Part shown: positions 17,024 through 25,640 of the stretch, in pieces | Layout of the letters: the number at the start of each line of letters is the position of its first letter | How positions within the stretch are numbered: the first letter of the stretch is position 1 | NCBI RefSeq assembly: GCF_007830615.1 | Contig: NZ_VLLI01000006.1 | Location: 1-64,000 of the forward strand | Direction: 5' to 3' | DNA length: 64,000 nt | Source of the DNA: Mucilaginibacter frigoritolerans | Lineage (GTDB): Bacteria > Bacteroidota > Bacteroidia > Sphingobacteriales > Sphingobacteriaceae | Notes under the pieces: model-generated | Database searches by the model: none | What the model was told of the DNA's origin: nothing | The model's input: only the letters and a program-made list of their open reading frames with translations | Made by a program: the position numbers and the translations under genes

Positions 17024-18220
17024 ATGAATAATTACCAACCTTATTTTAATACCGGCGAACTTATTGCAAAACATTTGAGGGGCGAGCTTACAGCTACCGA
17101 AAATGAACAATTAGAGCAATGGCTTCAAAGTGATCCGCATAACCGTGAATTATTTAATAAATTATCCGACAGCGTTTTAATTAATAGTGAGCTGGAAATT
17201 TATGCAGCATCAGAAAAAGAAAAGGCTTGGGAAAACATAGTAGCCAAAACCGGATATAAAGCAACCTCAAAAAAACGCAATTTAAAGCAGCTCATCCCCT
17301 ACGCTGCTGCTGTAGTTTTACTGGCAGCCGTAGGGATAACTGCCGGAAAATATTTTTTAAAAAAAGAAGAGCGCAAAACAAGGGCTATGGCTATGCAACC
17401 GGCTGATCTTTTACCCGGCAGCAATAAAGCTATACTGAAACTGGCCGATGGATCGGAAATTGCACTGGACGATACCCGGAAAGGCAAAATTGCCCGTCAG
17501 CAAAATGTATTAATTGCAAAAACACAAAACGGGCAGATTGTGTACCAGACTGATGATAGCCAGGAACTGATTAAAAATATCACCCAATACAATGCCATTA
17601 TTACCCCACGTGGCGGACAATACGAAGTTGTTTTGCCCGATGGCACCAAAGTATGGCTAAACTCAGCGTCTTCATTAAAATATCCTACCACATTTACCGG
17701 GGCCGACCGCAGGGTTGAACTAAGTGGTGAAGCCTATTTTGAAGTGGCCAAAAACGCAGCTAAACCTTTCTTTGTAAAAACTGGTACTCAAACGGTTGAA
17801 GTATTGGGCACCCACTTTAACATTAACAGTTATACCGACGAAAAAGCCGTTAAAACCACTTTGCTGGAAGGCAGTGTAAGAGTTAGCAGCAATACGAGCA
17901 AATCAGTAGTAAAGATTATCCCTGGCGAGCAGGCTGTTAATGGTGCAAGCGGCATCAATATTATTCACGATGCTGATATTGATGAAGCAATGGCCTGGAA
18001 AAATGGCAAATTCCTATTCAGAAATACGGATCTGCAAACTATTATGCGCCAGCTATCGCGCTGGTATGATGTAGATGTAGAATACCAGGGAACGGTTGCA
18101 GAACGCCACTATCGCGGAAGGATCTCCAGAAACGTACCTGTATCGCAGGTATTTGAAATACTAAAAACAAGCGGCTTAAACTTTACCATTAACGGGAGGA
18201 AGATTATCGTAAAATCATAA
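17024..18220 (+). CDS. FecR family anti-sigma factor with DUF4974
   Basis: This 398-residue inner-membrane regulator has a cytoplasmic N-terminus (GELIAKHLRGELTATENEQL, which should hold the sigma factor), one membrane helix at about 90-110, a FecR periplasmic domain about 190-290 (TPRGGQYEVVLPDGTKVWLN, VELSGEAYFEVAKN, TLLEGSVRV) and a C-terminal DUF4974 domain (from about 325; LQTIMRQLSRWYDVDVEYQG). It belongs with the ECF factor before it and the STN-type receptor behind it. Confidence 0.93.
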   Translation: MNNYQPYFNTGELIAKHLRGELTATENEQLEQWLQSDPHNRELFNKLSDSVLINSELEIYAASEKEKAWENIVAKTGYKATSKKRNLKQLIPYAAAVVLLAAVGITAGKYFLKKEERKTRAMAMQPADLLPGSNKAILKLADGSEIALDDTRKGKIARQQNVLIAKTQNGQIVYQTDDSQELIKNITQYNAIITPRGGQYEVVLPDGTKVWLNSASSLKYPTTFTGADRRVELSGEAYFEVAKNAAKPFFVKTGTQTVEVLGTHFNINSYTDEKAVKTTLLEGSVRVSSNTSKSVVKIIPGEQAVNGASGINIIHDADIDEAMAWKNGKFLFRNTDLQTIMRQLSRWYDVDVEYQGTVAERHYRGRISRNVPVSQVFEILKTSGLNFTINGRKIIVKS

Positions 18221-18370
18221 AAAACAGCTAGTGGAGCCCGGCCAGGCCGGTTAACCGTATTCAGCTAAAAAAGCCGAAAGTGCAGCGAACACTCCCGGCG
18301 TAATAAAGGGCTGACCGTAAAAAATAAATTATTGACTTATAAATCATACTTAACAACCCAAAACAAACTT

Positions 18371-21334
18371 ATGGATTTTTCTACATTTTCCAAGCCACTG
18401 CATTTGAGCGGGCTGGCAAATAAAATCACACCGGTTATCAATTGTTTTTCCAGGATGACCCCTGAAACTAAAAGAAAATTAATGATGCGGATTAAATTAA
18501 TTACCATTTTATTATTTGCAGCATGCCTTCACCTAAGCGCCTCCAGCTTTAGCCAAAGCATCAGCATCAGCGAAAAAAATGCAAGCCTCGAAACCGTGCT
18601 TAACAAAATTGAGCAACAAAGCGGCTATGATGTGTTTTTACAAACTGAATTGCTTACCAAAAGCACCAAAGTATCTATCAATGTAAAAAACACACCTATG
18701 GATAAGGTTTTGGACAAGGTTTTTAAAGACCAGCCATTTACCTATGCTATAGTTGGTCATACCATTGTGTTAAAAGAAAAAACCGCTACCAAAACTGCTA
18801 TCGTTATTACGGCAGCTGCTGGCGTAATTACCGGTAAAGTTGTTGACGCCGATACTAAAGAACCATTGGTAGGTGCTTCAGTATTATTAAAAGGAACTTC
18901 GAAAGCTACTTCTGCCGGTTTGGATGGATCTTTCAAAATTGATGTGAGCGAAGCAACCAATCCTGTTTTGGTTATCAGCTACATTGGTTATGTAAGCAAA
19001 GAAATTGAAGTAGCCGACAAAACAAAACTAGGCGAAATCGGCCTTAAATCGAGCGCTACCGGTATGAGCGAAGTAGTAGTAAACGGCGACGTTGCTATTG
19101 ATAGAAAAACACCTGTTGCGGTTACAACTATTGGCCCTGAATTTATTGCAGAGCACATTGGTGCACAAGATATTCCTGAACTTTTAGTAGGTATACCAGG
19201 GGTAATGGTTACTGCACAAGGCGGCGGTTATGGCGATTCACGTATCAGCATCCGTGGTTTCTCAAGCAAATCAGGAAACGGAAACGTGGCATTTACCATT
19301 AACGGTATCCCGGTTAACGATCCTGAAACAGGCGCTATTTACTGGTCTGACTTCTCAGGCATAACAGATGTGGCCAGCTCTATCCAGGTACAACGTGGTT
19401 TAGGTGCTTCAAAAATCATTATCCCATCATTTGGTGGTACTGTAAATATCACTACCCGTAGCACTGATATGCAACAGGGCGGCTATGTTTCACAAACTAT
19501 TGGTAGCGATGGTTATGAAAAAACTGCAGTATTAATATCAACTGGGTTAAATTCAAATGGTTGGGCAGCAACTTTTCAGGGCAGCAGAAACAGCGGCAAT
19601 GGTTTTGCTGATGGATTAAATTTCTTAGGATATAACTACTTTGCCAATGTTTCCAAAGTATTAACCCCTAACCAAACTTTATCATTCAACATTATCGGCG
19701 CAAGCCAAACTCACGGACAAAGAGCAGAAGAATCAATTGCTGATTACCAGCAGGCACCACAAGGCATCAAATGGAACTACTATGATGGCGTGAAAAATGG
19801 TCAGGAATACAATCCTTATAATAACTTCTTCAGCGAGCCATTGGTTTCTATTAATCACGATTGGACCATCAATGATAAATCAAGCTTGTCAACCGTAGTA
19901 TACGGTTTGTTTGGTAACGGTGGCGGTGGTGACATAGGCGGTAGTGTAGCAGTAGGCGATTTGCCAAGAATAGGTAATTTCTATACTCCTCTTGACTTTG
20001 ACGCCGTTCAAAGAACTAACGCAGCAAGCGCTGACGGTTCTGCATCAACCTACATTTATGATTCGCACGACCAAACTAACTGGTATGGCTTAAGGAGTAC
20101 TTACAAAACTATATTAGGTAAATATATTGACCTATCAGTTGGTATCGACTTAAGATACTATGTAGGTAACCACTATGATGAAGTAAGCGATTTATTGGGT
20201 GCTGATTATGTGCAATATAACTATAGCGGTAACCCAGCTTTAGGTACTGCATCAGGCAACATTAACAACCCGGTATACAATGCAGTTGTTGGCAGCAAAA
20301 TTGATTACTACAACAGGGATTACGTTGAATCAGGAGGCGCATTTGCACAAGCTGAGTACTCTAAAAACAATTTCACAGCTTTCGCTACTTTATCAGGATC
20401 AGAAGATGCTGACAAAAGAACCGACTTCTTTAACTACCTGAACAGCGATCCTAACCAAACCAGCCGTTGGGTTAATTACACTACCTACCAGGCTAAAACA
20501 GGCGCTAACTACAACATCAACAGCCAAATGAACGTGTTTGCCAACATTGGTTACCTAACCAAACCACCATATTTTGGCAACGTATTTGAAAACTACACCA
20601 ACCAGATTAATAAAAGCGCTATAACCGAAAAACTATTCAGCTATGAGTTGGGTTATGGTTTCAAAACATCTGATTTTAGTGCTAAAGTAAACTTGTACAG
20701 AACACAATATTCTGACAGGGCATTTGCAAGCTCTTATTCTGATCCTACTACTGAACAACTATACACTGCAAACGTTTCGGGTGTAGGCGAACTGCACCAG
20801 GGTGCTGAATTGGAACTGAAATATCGCCCTATAAAAGAGATTTCTGTTGGCGGTATGCTTTCTTTAGGCGATTGGTATTACACCAGCAATGCGGGTCCGG
20901 TTTCTGTTCAAAACAATCAGGGCGCAGTAATAGGTACAGTTAAACAAATTTATCTGAAAAATGAAAAAGTAGGTGATGCTGCTCAAACTACAGCTGCTGC
21001 TTTTGCTGATTTCAACGTTTTACCGCAGATTAAATTAGGCGTTATTTATAACTTCTACGGTAACTATACTTCATACGTACCGTTCCAGAATTATACCAGT
21101 GCAAACCTGCAGCCATACAAAATACCTAACTACTCGCTTTGGAGTGTAAACGGTGTATTTAAATTTAAAATGGCGGGGTTTGATTCTGAGTTGATTGCCA
21201 CTGTAAACAACTTATTAAACACCAAATACATTTCTGATTCTGAAGACTATTCAGGTGCAGGTCAGGCAAGTGGTGTAAGTGTTTATTATGGTTTAGGCAG
21301 AGTATTTACTACCGGCTTAAAAGTTAAATTTTAA
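18371..21334 (+). CDS. TonB-dependent receptor with STN signalling domain
   Basis: This outer-membrane receptor has 987 residues from ATG 18371; a TTG 13 codons earlier is less likely. After a charged leader (MTPETKRKL) comes the signal segment MRIKLITILLFAACLHLSAS, then an STN domain (about 60-125; NASLETVLNKIEQQSGYDV). A carboxypeptidase-regulatory-like domain follows (about 150-230; GKVVDADTKEPLVGAS), then the plug (about 245-370; ISIRGFSSKSG and FTINGIPVNDPETG) and a 22-strand-type barrel to the C-terminus (GLKVKF). The STN domain is what contacts FecR, so signalling is expected. It lacks a SusD partner, and its ligand is unknown. A lipoprotein gene follows by 26 nt. Confidence 0.9.
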   Translation: MDFSTFSKPLHLSGLANKITPVINCFSRMTPETKRKLMMRIKLITILLFAACLHLSASSFSQSISISEKNASLETVLNKIEQQSGYDVFLQTELLTKSTKVSINVKNTPMDKVLDKVFKDQPFTYAIVGHTIVLKEKTATKTAIVITAAAGVITGKVVDADTKEPLVGASVLLKGTSKATSAGLDGSFKIDVSEATNPVLVISYIGYVSKEIEVADKTKLGEIGLKSSATGMSEVVVNGDVAIDRKTPVAVTTIGPEFIAEHIGAQDIPELLVGIPGVMVTAQGGGYGDSRISIRGFSSKSGNGNVAFTINGIPVNDPETGAIYWSDFSGITDVASSIQVQRGLGASKIIIPSFGGTVNITTRSTDMQQGGYVSQTIGSDGYEKTAVLISTGLNSNGWAATFQGSRNSGNGFADGLNFLGYNYFANVSKVLTPNQTLSFNIIGASQTHGQRAEESIADYQQAPQGIKWNYYDGVKNGQEYNPYNNFFSEPLVSINHDWTINDKSSLSTVVYGLFGNGGGGDIGGSVAVGDLPRIGNFYTPLDFDAVQRTNAASADGSASTYIYDSHDQTNWYGLRSTYKTILGKYIDLSVGIDLRYYVGNHYDEVSDLLGADYVQYNYSGNPALGTASGNINNPVYNAVVGSKIDYYNRDYVESGGAFAQAEYSKNNFTAFATLSGSEDADKRTDFFNYLNSDPNQTSRWVNYTTYQAKTGANYNINSQMNVFANIGYLTKPPYFGNVFENYTNQINKSAITEKLFSYELGYGFKTSDFSAKVNLYRTQYSDRAFASSYSDPTTEQLYTANVSGVGELHQGAELELKYRPIKEISVGGMLSLGDWYYTSNAGPVSVQNNQGAVIGTVKQIYLKNEKVGDAAQTTAAAFADFNVLPQIKLGVIYNFYGNYTSYVPFQNYTSANLQPYKIPNYSLWSVNGVFKFKMAGFDSELIATVNNLLNTKYISDSEDYSGAGQASGVSVYYGLGRVFTTGLKVKF

Positions 21335-21360
21335 TTGATATACCCTAAAAAGATATTAAA

Positions 21361-22461
21361 ATGAAAAAGATATATTATTTACTATTGTTGCTTCCACTGG
21401 CGTTTACTGCCTGCCAAAAGCAGCCTAATTTAATTCCATCGAGCTATACCAAAGCGATGACGCTTACCCTGCAGGCTTCTGATTATCAATTGCTGCCAAA
21501 AACAGATTATCCTTACAATACGCTTTCGTTTGATAATGTTGCTGATGCGAATACTTATATTCCTATCATCCTAAACGCCCGCGATCCTCAATTGGGTAAC
21601 GGATCAACCGCTAAAGTAACCTATACCGTGTCATCACCATATTTGAAAGTGGCCGATAGTGTTTATGCTGACGTAGCCTACACACTTACCAAAGCCGATT
21701 ATTTGTTATTACCCGGAAATAAGTACAGTGATTTTAGCATAGCACAAGTATTAAGCTGGTTACCTTATAAATATCCTACACCTGTTGCCAACCAATTGGC
21801 TGTATTAACCTTTAGCTATTATAACGTAAGTACTACCACAGCTACATTTTCATTTTTGTATTTAAACGGAGCCTGGCAACAAATTTACCAGGTTACTCCT
21901 ACTCAGTATGCAGCATTGGGCCTTGGTGGTTACGATCAGTTTACGGCAGCAAACAATGCAAATTTGGCAGGCTTGTTAAATGCGCTTTTAAAAGCTGATC
22001 CGCTCGTTTCTGCTTCTGCTAAATACGGACAGGTAGAATATGTGAGCTTTAACTACTATGGCGGTGGTACTTTTCAAAGGGTTGTGCCTTTGGTATTTGA
22101 TGGTAATAACTGGGTTGGTACGGCAACCACTACCAATACCCTTGCATTTTTGAAAAGCGGCGGCACCTGGATTCCTGATCCAACGGTTTATTACACCCTT
22201 ACATCTGCTGATTTACAACTTATTGCAGCATCAGCTTTTGGTACAACTACCCAAAGGACCGATGTTGGTAAATATGGCGACTTTTCGGCATGGGCCACTG
22301 CCGATCTGGATAATGCTATCATTTTAGTACTTACAAAAGATTTCCCTACACCAAAAGTTAACGTGAACTATAACGTTACTTATTTGAATTATACCGGCGG
22401 TGCTGATGTACCAACTGTTGTTACTTTCCAATACAACGGTACGGCATGGGTTGCAAAATAA
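21361..22461 (+). CDS. Repeat-built lipoprotein, partner of the TonB receptor
   Basis: The protein has 366 residues with lipobox FTAC (Cys 18). I do not recognise the family. By eye it is made of about four related units of 65-90 residues (near 36-100, 106-175, 177-253, 277-364). Each opens with a T..(D/Q)Y..L motif, has YsdF or a similar motif in the middle and (except the first) ends in a strand with G..W (NGAWQQ, DGNNWVG, NGTAWVA). It lies 26 nt behind the receptor and should be cotranscribed, so a surface-exposed ligand-capture role, like SusD or SusE-type lipoproteins, is a guess from position only. Confidence 0.75.
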   Translation: MKKIYYLLLLLPLAFTACQKQPNLIPSSYTKAMTLTLQASDYQLLPKTDYPYNTLSFDNVADANTYIPIILNARDPQLGNGSTAKVTYTVSSPYLKVADSVYADVAYTLTKADYLLLPGNKYSDFSIAQVLSWLPYKYPTPVANQLAVLTFSYYNVSTTTATFSFLYLNGAWQQIYQVTPTQYAALGLGGYDQFTAANNANLAGLLNALLKADPLVSASAKYGQVEYVSFNYYGGGTFQRVVPLVFDGNNWVGTATTTNTLAFLKSGGTWIPDPTVYYTLTSADLQLIAASAFGTTTQRTDVGKYGDFSAWATADLDNAIILVLTKDFPTPKVNVNYNVTYLNYTGGADVPTVVTFQYNGTAWVAK

Positions 22462-22489
22462 TCAACCTTTAATATCATTAGTATAACAG

Positions 22490-22522
22490 AAAAGGACACG
22501 CTTAACGGCGTGTCCTTTTTTT
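22490..22522 (+). terminator. Intrinsic terminator after the receptor operon
   Basis: A 12-bp stem, AAAAGGACACGC (22490-22501) with GCGTGTCCTTTT, has the 6-nt loop TTAACG and is followed by a T-run. Confidence 0.92.
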
Positions 22523-22551
22523 GTTTCTTATCAGTCCAAATCCAAAAAACC

Positions 22552-22579
22552 ATGGACTATCGACCATCGACTATGGACT
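22552..22579. repeat. Heptamer array A (ATGGACT/ATCGACC type)
   Basis: Four perfect 7-bp units in a row: ATGGACT, ATCGACC, ATCGACT, ATGGACT. It is the first of five such arrays in the accessory region (others at 25748, 26995, 27080, 27129) and lies just behind the dcd stop codon. Confidence 0.85.
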
Positions 22580-22585
22580 TTTAAT

Positions 22586-23122
22586 TTAAAAAACATTCTT
22601 CCACATCATACTCTCCACCGGGCGGGTTGATGGGGTGTTGTATTTGGCGCCGTCCTTGGTATTGTAAAACGTATCTATCTCGCCTTCTACCACAAAATAA
22701 ATCAGCTGACCGATAGGCATGCCCGCATAAATTTTAACCGGCTGGGTGCAGGAAATCTCCAGCGTCCAGGTATTGCAAAAGCCCACATCGCCCTTGCCTG
22801 CGGTGGCATGGATATCAATACCCAACCTGCCCGTGCTGGATTTACCTTCCAGAAAAGGCACATGCTGATGGGTTTCGGTATACTCCACCGTTACGCCTAA
22901 GTATAGCGTACCTGGCTGTAAAACAAAGCCATCCTTAGGTATCTCAAAATTAATGATCTCATTATGCAGTTTGGCATCCAGCACCCTATCACGATAGGTA
23001 GCCAGGTGCTTACCCAAATGCACATCGTACGAATTTGTGCCTAAACACTCCGGTCTGAATGGTTCAATAATAATATTGCCTTTATCAATTTCCTCTAAAA
23101 TTCGTTTGTCTGAAAGTATCAT
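22586..23122 (-). CDS. dcd: dCTP deaminase
   Basis: The protein has 178 residues. It deaminates dCTP to dUTP, feeding thymidylate synthesis. Visible are the start MILSDKRILEEIDKGNI, GTNSYDVHLG, the core EGKSSTGRLGIDIHATAGKG, and TWTLEI with the expected catalytic Glu. The ending PVESMMWKNVF is the variant usual in Bacteroidetes. It stands alone on the minus strand; the heptamer array and the receptor terminator lie behind it, and 500 bp of repeat-rich spacer lies in front. Confidence 0.94.
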   Translation of the reverse strand: MILSDKRILEEIDKGNIIIEPFRPECLGTNSYDVHLGKHLATYRDRVLDAKLHNEIINFEIPKDGFVLQPGTLYLGVTVEYTETHQHVPFLEGKSSTGRLGIDIHATAGKGDVGFCNTWTLEISCTQPVKIYAGMPIGQLIYFVVEGEIDTFYNTKDGAKYNTPSTRPVESMMWKNVF

Positions 23123-23297
23123 GGGCCCATGTAATTGAGGGGACTAAATTATAACATATTGCCCCGGCAGGCAATAACATATTGCCAACAAAAGTTGTAG
23201 CAGATTGTGGAAAGAAACTTCTGGGAATTGGTTCATCGGTTTAATAGTTCACTGAGGTATTGGTGGACAAACCTTTCTCTTTGTATCATTGAAAAAT

Positions 23298-23372
23298 GGT
23301 AACATCATTAGAAACATTACCAACAAATAGAAACACTTGTTTCTAATGTTTCTATTTGTTACTAATCTCCAA
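23298..23372. repeat. AACA/TGTT hairpin element 1
   Basis: A perfect 14-bp stem, AACAAATAGAAACA (23322-23335) with TGTTTCTATTTGTT (23347-23360), and an alternative stem CATTAGAAAC (23306-23315) with GTTTCTAATG (23339-23348). The apex is AAACACTTGTTTC. It is one of six related elements between 23.3 and 25.7 kb. Confidence 0.85.
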
Positions 23373-23386
23373 GCGTTATTGTGGTA

Positions 23387-23445
23387 ATACCAACATTTAA
23401 TAACACTACTAACATTTGGTAACACTTGTTAGTAGTGTTACTAAT
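23387..23445. repeat. AACA/TGTT hairpin element 2
   Basis: A perfect 14-bp stem, TAACACTACTAACA (23401-23414) with TGTTAGTAGTGTTA (23427-23440), and a 12-nt loop. The apex GTAACACTTGTTAG has the same core as element 1 with changed but still pairing flanks. Both elements end in ACTAATCTC. Confidence 0.85.
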
Positions 23446-23633
23446 CTCTCGGTATTATTGCAAATGTGTTAATAGTGAAGATGATCAATATCTATACTCA
23501 TCATTAATATTTTGATATCAAACTTTAAAAACAATTGGCAACAGGTATTACTAAATGGGTAACGTTGAAATTAGTAAATAACTAAAAATAAAGCGAAATT
23601 TAAAAAGGCAAAGTAAGTAACCGTCATTTTAAT

Positions 23634-24066
23634 ATGGACATACAAGAACAAATAGAAAAGTATATTACCAGCCAACCTGAACCCAAACGGAGTGATTTGG
23701 AAGAGCTACACAGGCTCATACCTCAATTACTACCAGGCTGTAAACTATGGGTTTGATAACGGTAAAAACAGTGATAATAAAACCGTTAGTAACCCTAATA
23801 TAGGATATGGAACCCATACCATAAAATACGCTAATGGAAAAACCAGGGAATTTTTTAAAATTGGGATGAGTGCAAACACAACCGGAATCTCTATTTATAT
23901 TATTGGTATTGAGGATAAGACCTTTTTAGCCGAAACCTATGGGAAAAAACTGGGCAAGGCAAGCGTAACCGGGTATTGCATTAAGTTCAAAAAAAAAAAA
24001 GATATAGATATTACGATACTTGCAGAGGCGATACAGTATGGCGCTAAGCTTACCAGTGAAAATTAA
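23634..24066 (+). pseudogene. DUF1801 family protein, disrupted by a one-base frameshift
   Basis: Reading from ATG 23634 gives MDIQEQIEKYITSQPEPKRS and on to PGCKLWV, then a stop (TGA at 23754). From there the continuation, FDNGKNSDNKTVSNPNIGYG through to KDIDITILAEAIQYG, is in the next frame. Dropping one G from the GGG at 23749-23751 joins both parts into one protein of 143 residues with the normal DUF1801 order and length. So this is either a recent single-base insertion or a sequencing error. The family's role is not settled. The gene sits between hairpin elements 1-2 and the nucleotidyltransferase pair. Confidence 0.85.
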
Positions 24067-24165
24067 ATTTCAAACTGAAACATGACTTCTCATTAGCCGC
24101 CATCCTGATTAAAGAGGGATCTTCAGCGGGAATAGGTATGCAATGAAATTTATCTTAATAAACTA

Positions 24166-24618
24166 CTAATTATCTTTCTTTTTGAGCGCGTCAATATCGC
24201 CCAAATCTTTCGAGCGGCCGGTTGCTATCTTATTGGCAATAAAATCAGTAATGTTAATAAATGATATGGACAAATCTTCGTATTGCCCTATTACTTTTCC
24301 TTTGTAGGCTTTGTCAAAGTTAACGCCAGAAATGTCATTTAAAATATCAATTCGTAATGGTGGATAACCCAACTGGGTAACGTAGTTATCTTTTAAAAAA
24401 TCCTCTTTTTGAAGTCCAAGCGACTCAAACCCAAAATCGCGGAGTACCAGAATCATCTTTTCAGCATTTTCAACGCTGGGTTTAATCCAAATGTCTAAAT
24501 CGCCTGTATGGCGGGGCCTGCCATGAAAAGCCAGTGCATGAGCACCAACAACCATGTATTCCACATAGTGCTGATTAAGCAATTCAATAAAGTCTACAAA
24601 ATCATCCTCAAAAATCAT
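24166..24618 (-). CDS. Nucleotidyltransferase-fold protein
   Basis: The protein has 150 residues with the minimal nucleotidyltransferase motif VVGAHALAFHGRPRHTGDLD (near 24-43): G-A/S followed by D-x-D (DLDIW), the metal-binding pair of this superfamily. A later RIDIL holds the third Asp. The C-terminus has ITDFIANKIATGRSKDLGDI, often seen in AbiEii/MenT-like and antitoxin-associated NTases. It overlaps the upstream small gene by 11 nt, so the two form one unit. Toxin, antitoxin or defence roles are possible from analogy only. Confidence 0.82.
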   Translation of the reverse strand: MIFEDDFVDFIELLNQHYVEYMVVGAHALAFHGRPRHTGDLDIWIKPSVENAEKMILVLRDFGFESLGLQKEDFLKDNYVTQLGYPPLRIDILNDISGVNFDKAYKGKVIGQYEDLSISFINITDFIANKIATGRSKDLGDIDALKKKDN

Positions 24619-24811
24619 TAATACGCGTAGTGATAACTTTTGTCATTTTTTCGGGGAACGCTCCGTTTAACCAGGTAAAATAGTTTTTACGTAGCCTAAC
24701 TACCTCCTGCAATCTTTCGGCCATACTCTTTGAGCGCCAAAAAAGCACATCCAGGGCATCTTCATCGTCCATTTTAACATGGTTAACTACTTTAGCTATC
24801 TTCCTTTCCAT
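24608..24811 (-). CDS. Small protein partner of the nucleotidyltransferase
   Basis: The protein has 67 residues from ATG 24811 (MERKIAKVVNHVKMDDEDAL...). It has a Trp-containing centre (VLFWRSKSMAERLQEVVRLR) and ends TKVITTRINDF. Similar short proteins stand before NTase genes in many Bacteroidetes and Chlorobi and are usually left unnamed. The start is chosen because a TATATTTG -7 box ends 3 nt before it. The 3' end overlaps the NTase start by 11 nt, implying coupled translation. Confidence 0.75.
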   Translation of the reverse strand: MERKIAKVVNHVKMDDEDALDVLFWRSKSMAERLQEVVRLRKNYFTWLNGAFPEKMTKVITTRINDF

Positions 24812-24814
24812 ACA

Positions 24815-24822
24815 CAAATATA
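24815..24822 (-). promoter_or_regulatory. Promoter -7 box of the NTase pair
   Basis: TATATTTG on the minus strand fits TAnnTTTG exactly and ends 3 nt before ATG 24811. The -33 box is poor (TTTT near 24842-24845). A leaderless transcript is expected. Confidence 0.6.
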
Positions 24823-24853
24823 CTTTAAAATACAGGTGTTTAAAATAGCCCTA

Positions 24854-25174
24854 TCAGTGAATATTAAATGTAACCATCGTTTCTACAAGAGCTATAAAGC
24901 AAAGCCAGAAATAAAAACTTTTATCTGTTTTGCGTGCTACTCCATTTACAAAGAGTGTTAAAATATACACTATTGCTATAATACCCAAAAAGAATTCTGA
25001 AAGCCCAACCCCTTCACCACCCAACATTATTCCACTTTCACCTGGCTTTCGGTGTTTAAGTGCTTCATGAAATTGCCTAATCATTGTTAACACAGAAATA
25101 CAAATCCATGTGTACAGGATAAAAAATATAAATGCTGCTAAGTGTCTAACTATAAATTGCAGAATTGGCTTCAT
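24854..25174 (-). CDS. Small membrane protein of unknown function
   Basis: The protein has 106 residues from ATG 25174; a GTG five codons earlier is possible. It has three hydrophobic segments (about 10-33, 60-78, 84-104) around a short polar loop with HRKPGESGIMLGGEGVG. No family is recognised. It sits between the NTase pair and the second cluster of hairpin repeats, all on the minus strand, in a region that looks accessory. Confidence 0.6.
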   Translation of the reverse strand: MKPILQFIVRHLAAFIFFILYTWICISVLTMIRQFHEALKHRKPGESGIMLGGEGVGLSEFFLGIIAIVYILTLFVNGVARKTDKSFYFWLCFIALVETMVTFNIH

Positions 25175-25249
25175 AAGGATATCGGTCACTATCTGTTAAT
25201 ACCTGGTTATAGAGAAAAGTAACCCCTTATTAGTTATTGGTAACCCGAT

Positions 25250-25300
25250 GGTATTAACATTTAACATTTTTAACACCTGTTATGAAATGTTAAAAATGAA
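25250..25300. repeat. AACA/TGTT hairpin element 3
   Basis: An 11-bp stem, CATTTTTAACA (25265-25275) with TGTTAAAAATG (25288-25298), and a 12-nt loop. The apex is TTAACACCTGTTAT. Confidence 0.8.
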
Positions 25301-25320
25301 TATCTGTAACCCTGTCAGAT

Positions 25321-25378
25321 GCCAACATTTACCAACACTACCAACAGGTGTTGGCATTTGTTACTAGTGTTGGTAATT
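25321..25378. repeat. AACA/TGTT hairpin element 4
   Basis: A 12-bp stem, TTACCAACACTA (25329-25340) with TAGTGTTGGTAA (25365-25376). An inner pairing CCAACA/TGTTGG surrounds the apex CCAACAGGTGTTGG. Flanks covary with the other copies (CCAACA/TGTTGG here, AGAAACA/TGTTTCT in copies 1 and 6). Confidence 0.82.
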
Positions 25379-25400
25379 GAAAATGGACAATCTCTACGCT

Positions 25401-25494
25401 GTCATCCTGAACGGAGTGAAGGATCTTCTGCGGATGATGGGTCTGCTGCATACTTATAGCGCGAAGAAGATGTTTCACTACCGTTCTACATGAC
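25401..25494. repeat. Long palindromic intergenic element, copy 1
   Basis: Left arm GTCATCCTGAACGGAGTGAA... (from 25401) and right arm ending ...TTCACTACCGTTCTACATGAC (to 25494) are imperfect inverted repeats of about 34 bp around a core GTCTGCTGC...GCGCGAAGAAGAT. A second copy lies at 29447-29545. Translations of this repeat give false small proteins with HPQKILHSVQDD-type strings, common in annotations of Sphingobacteria. Confidence 0.85.
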
Positions 25495-25516
25495 AAGAGA
25501 AGAATCCTGGCGCGGG

Positions 25517-25596
25517 TATTACTAACATTTAGAAACATTAGAAACATGTGTTAGTATTTGTTACTAGTGTTTCTAAATGTTACTAGTGTTATTAAA
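25517..25596. repeat. AACA/TGTT hairpin element 5
   Basis: A perfect 14-bp outer stem, AACATTTAGAAACA (25524-25537) with TGTTTCTAAATGTT (25568-25581), encloses a 30-nt loop with the core AAACATGTGTTAG. Confidence 0.85.
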
Positions 25597-25640
25597 GATT
25601 AATATAAAGGCTGCTGAATTCTCTTAACAGCGTTTTTGAT

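Noticed and set aside
18221..18330. GC-rich palindrome CCGGCCAGGCCGG as terminator between fecR and the receptor
   Set aside because: The stem is short and no T-run follows; it may be chance or a processing site, so it was not listed as a feature.
25338..25547. 69-codon frame on the minus strand
   Set aside because: It is made of the palindromic intergenic element and hairpin elements 4 and 5; the ILHSVQDD-type string is a known artefact of this repeat.
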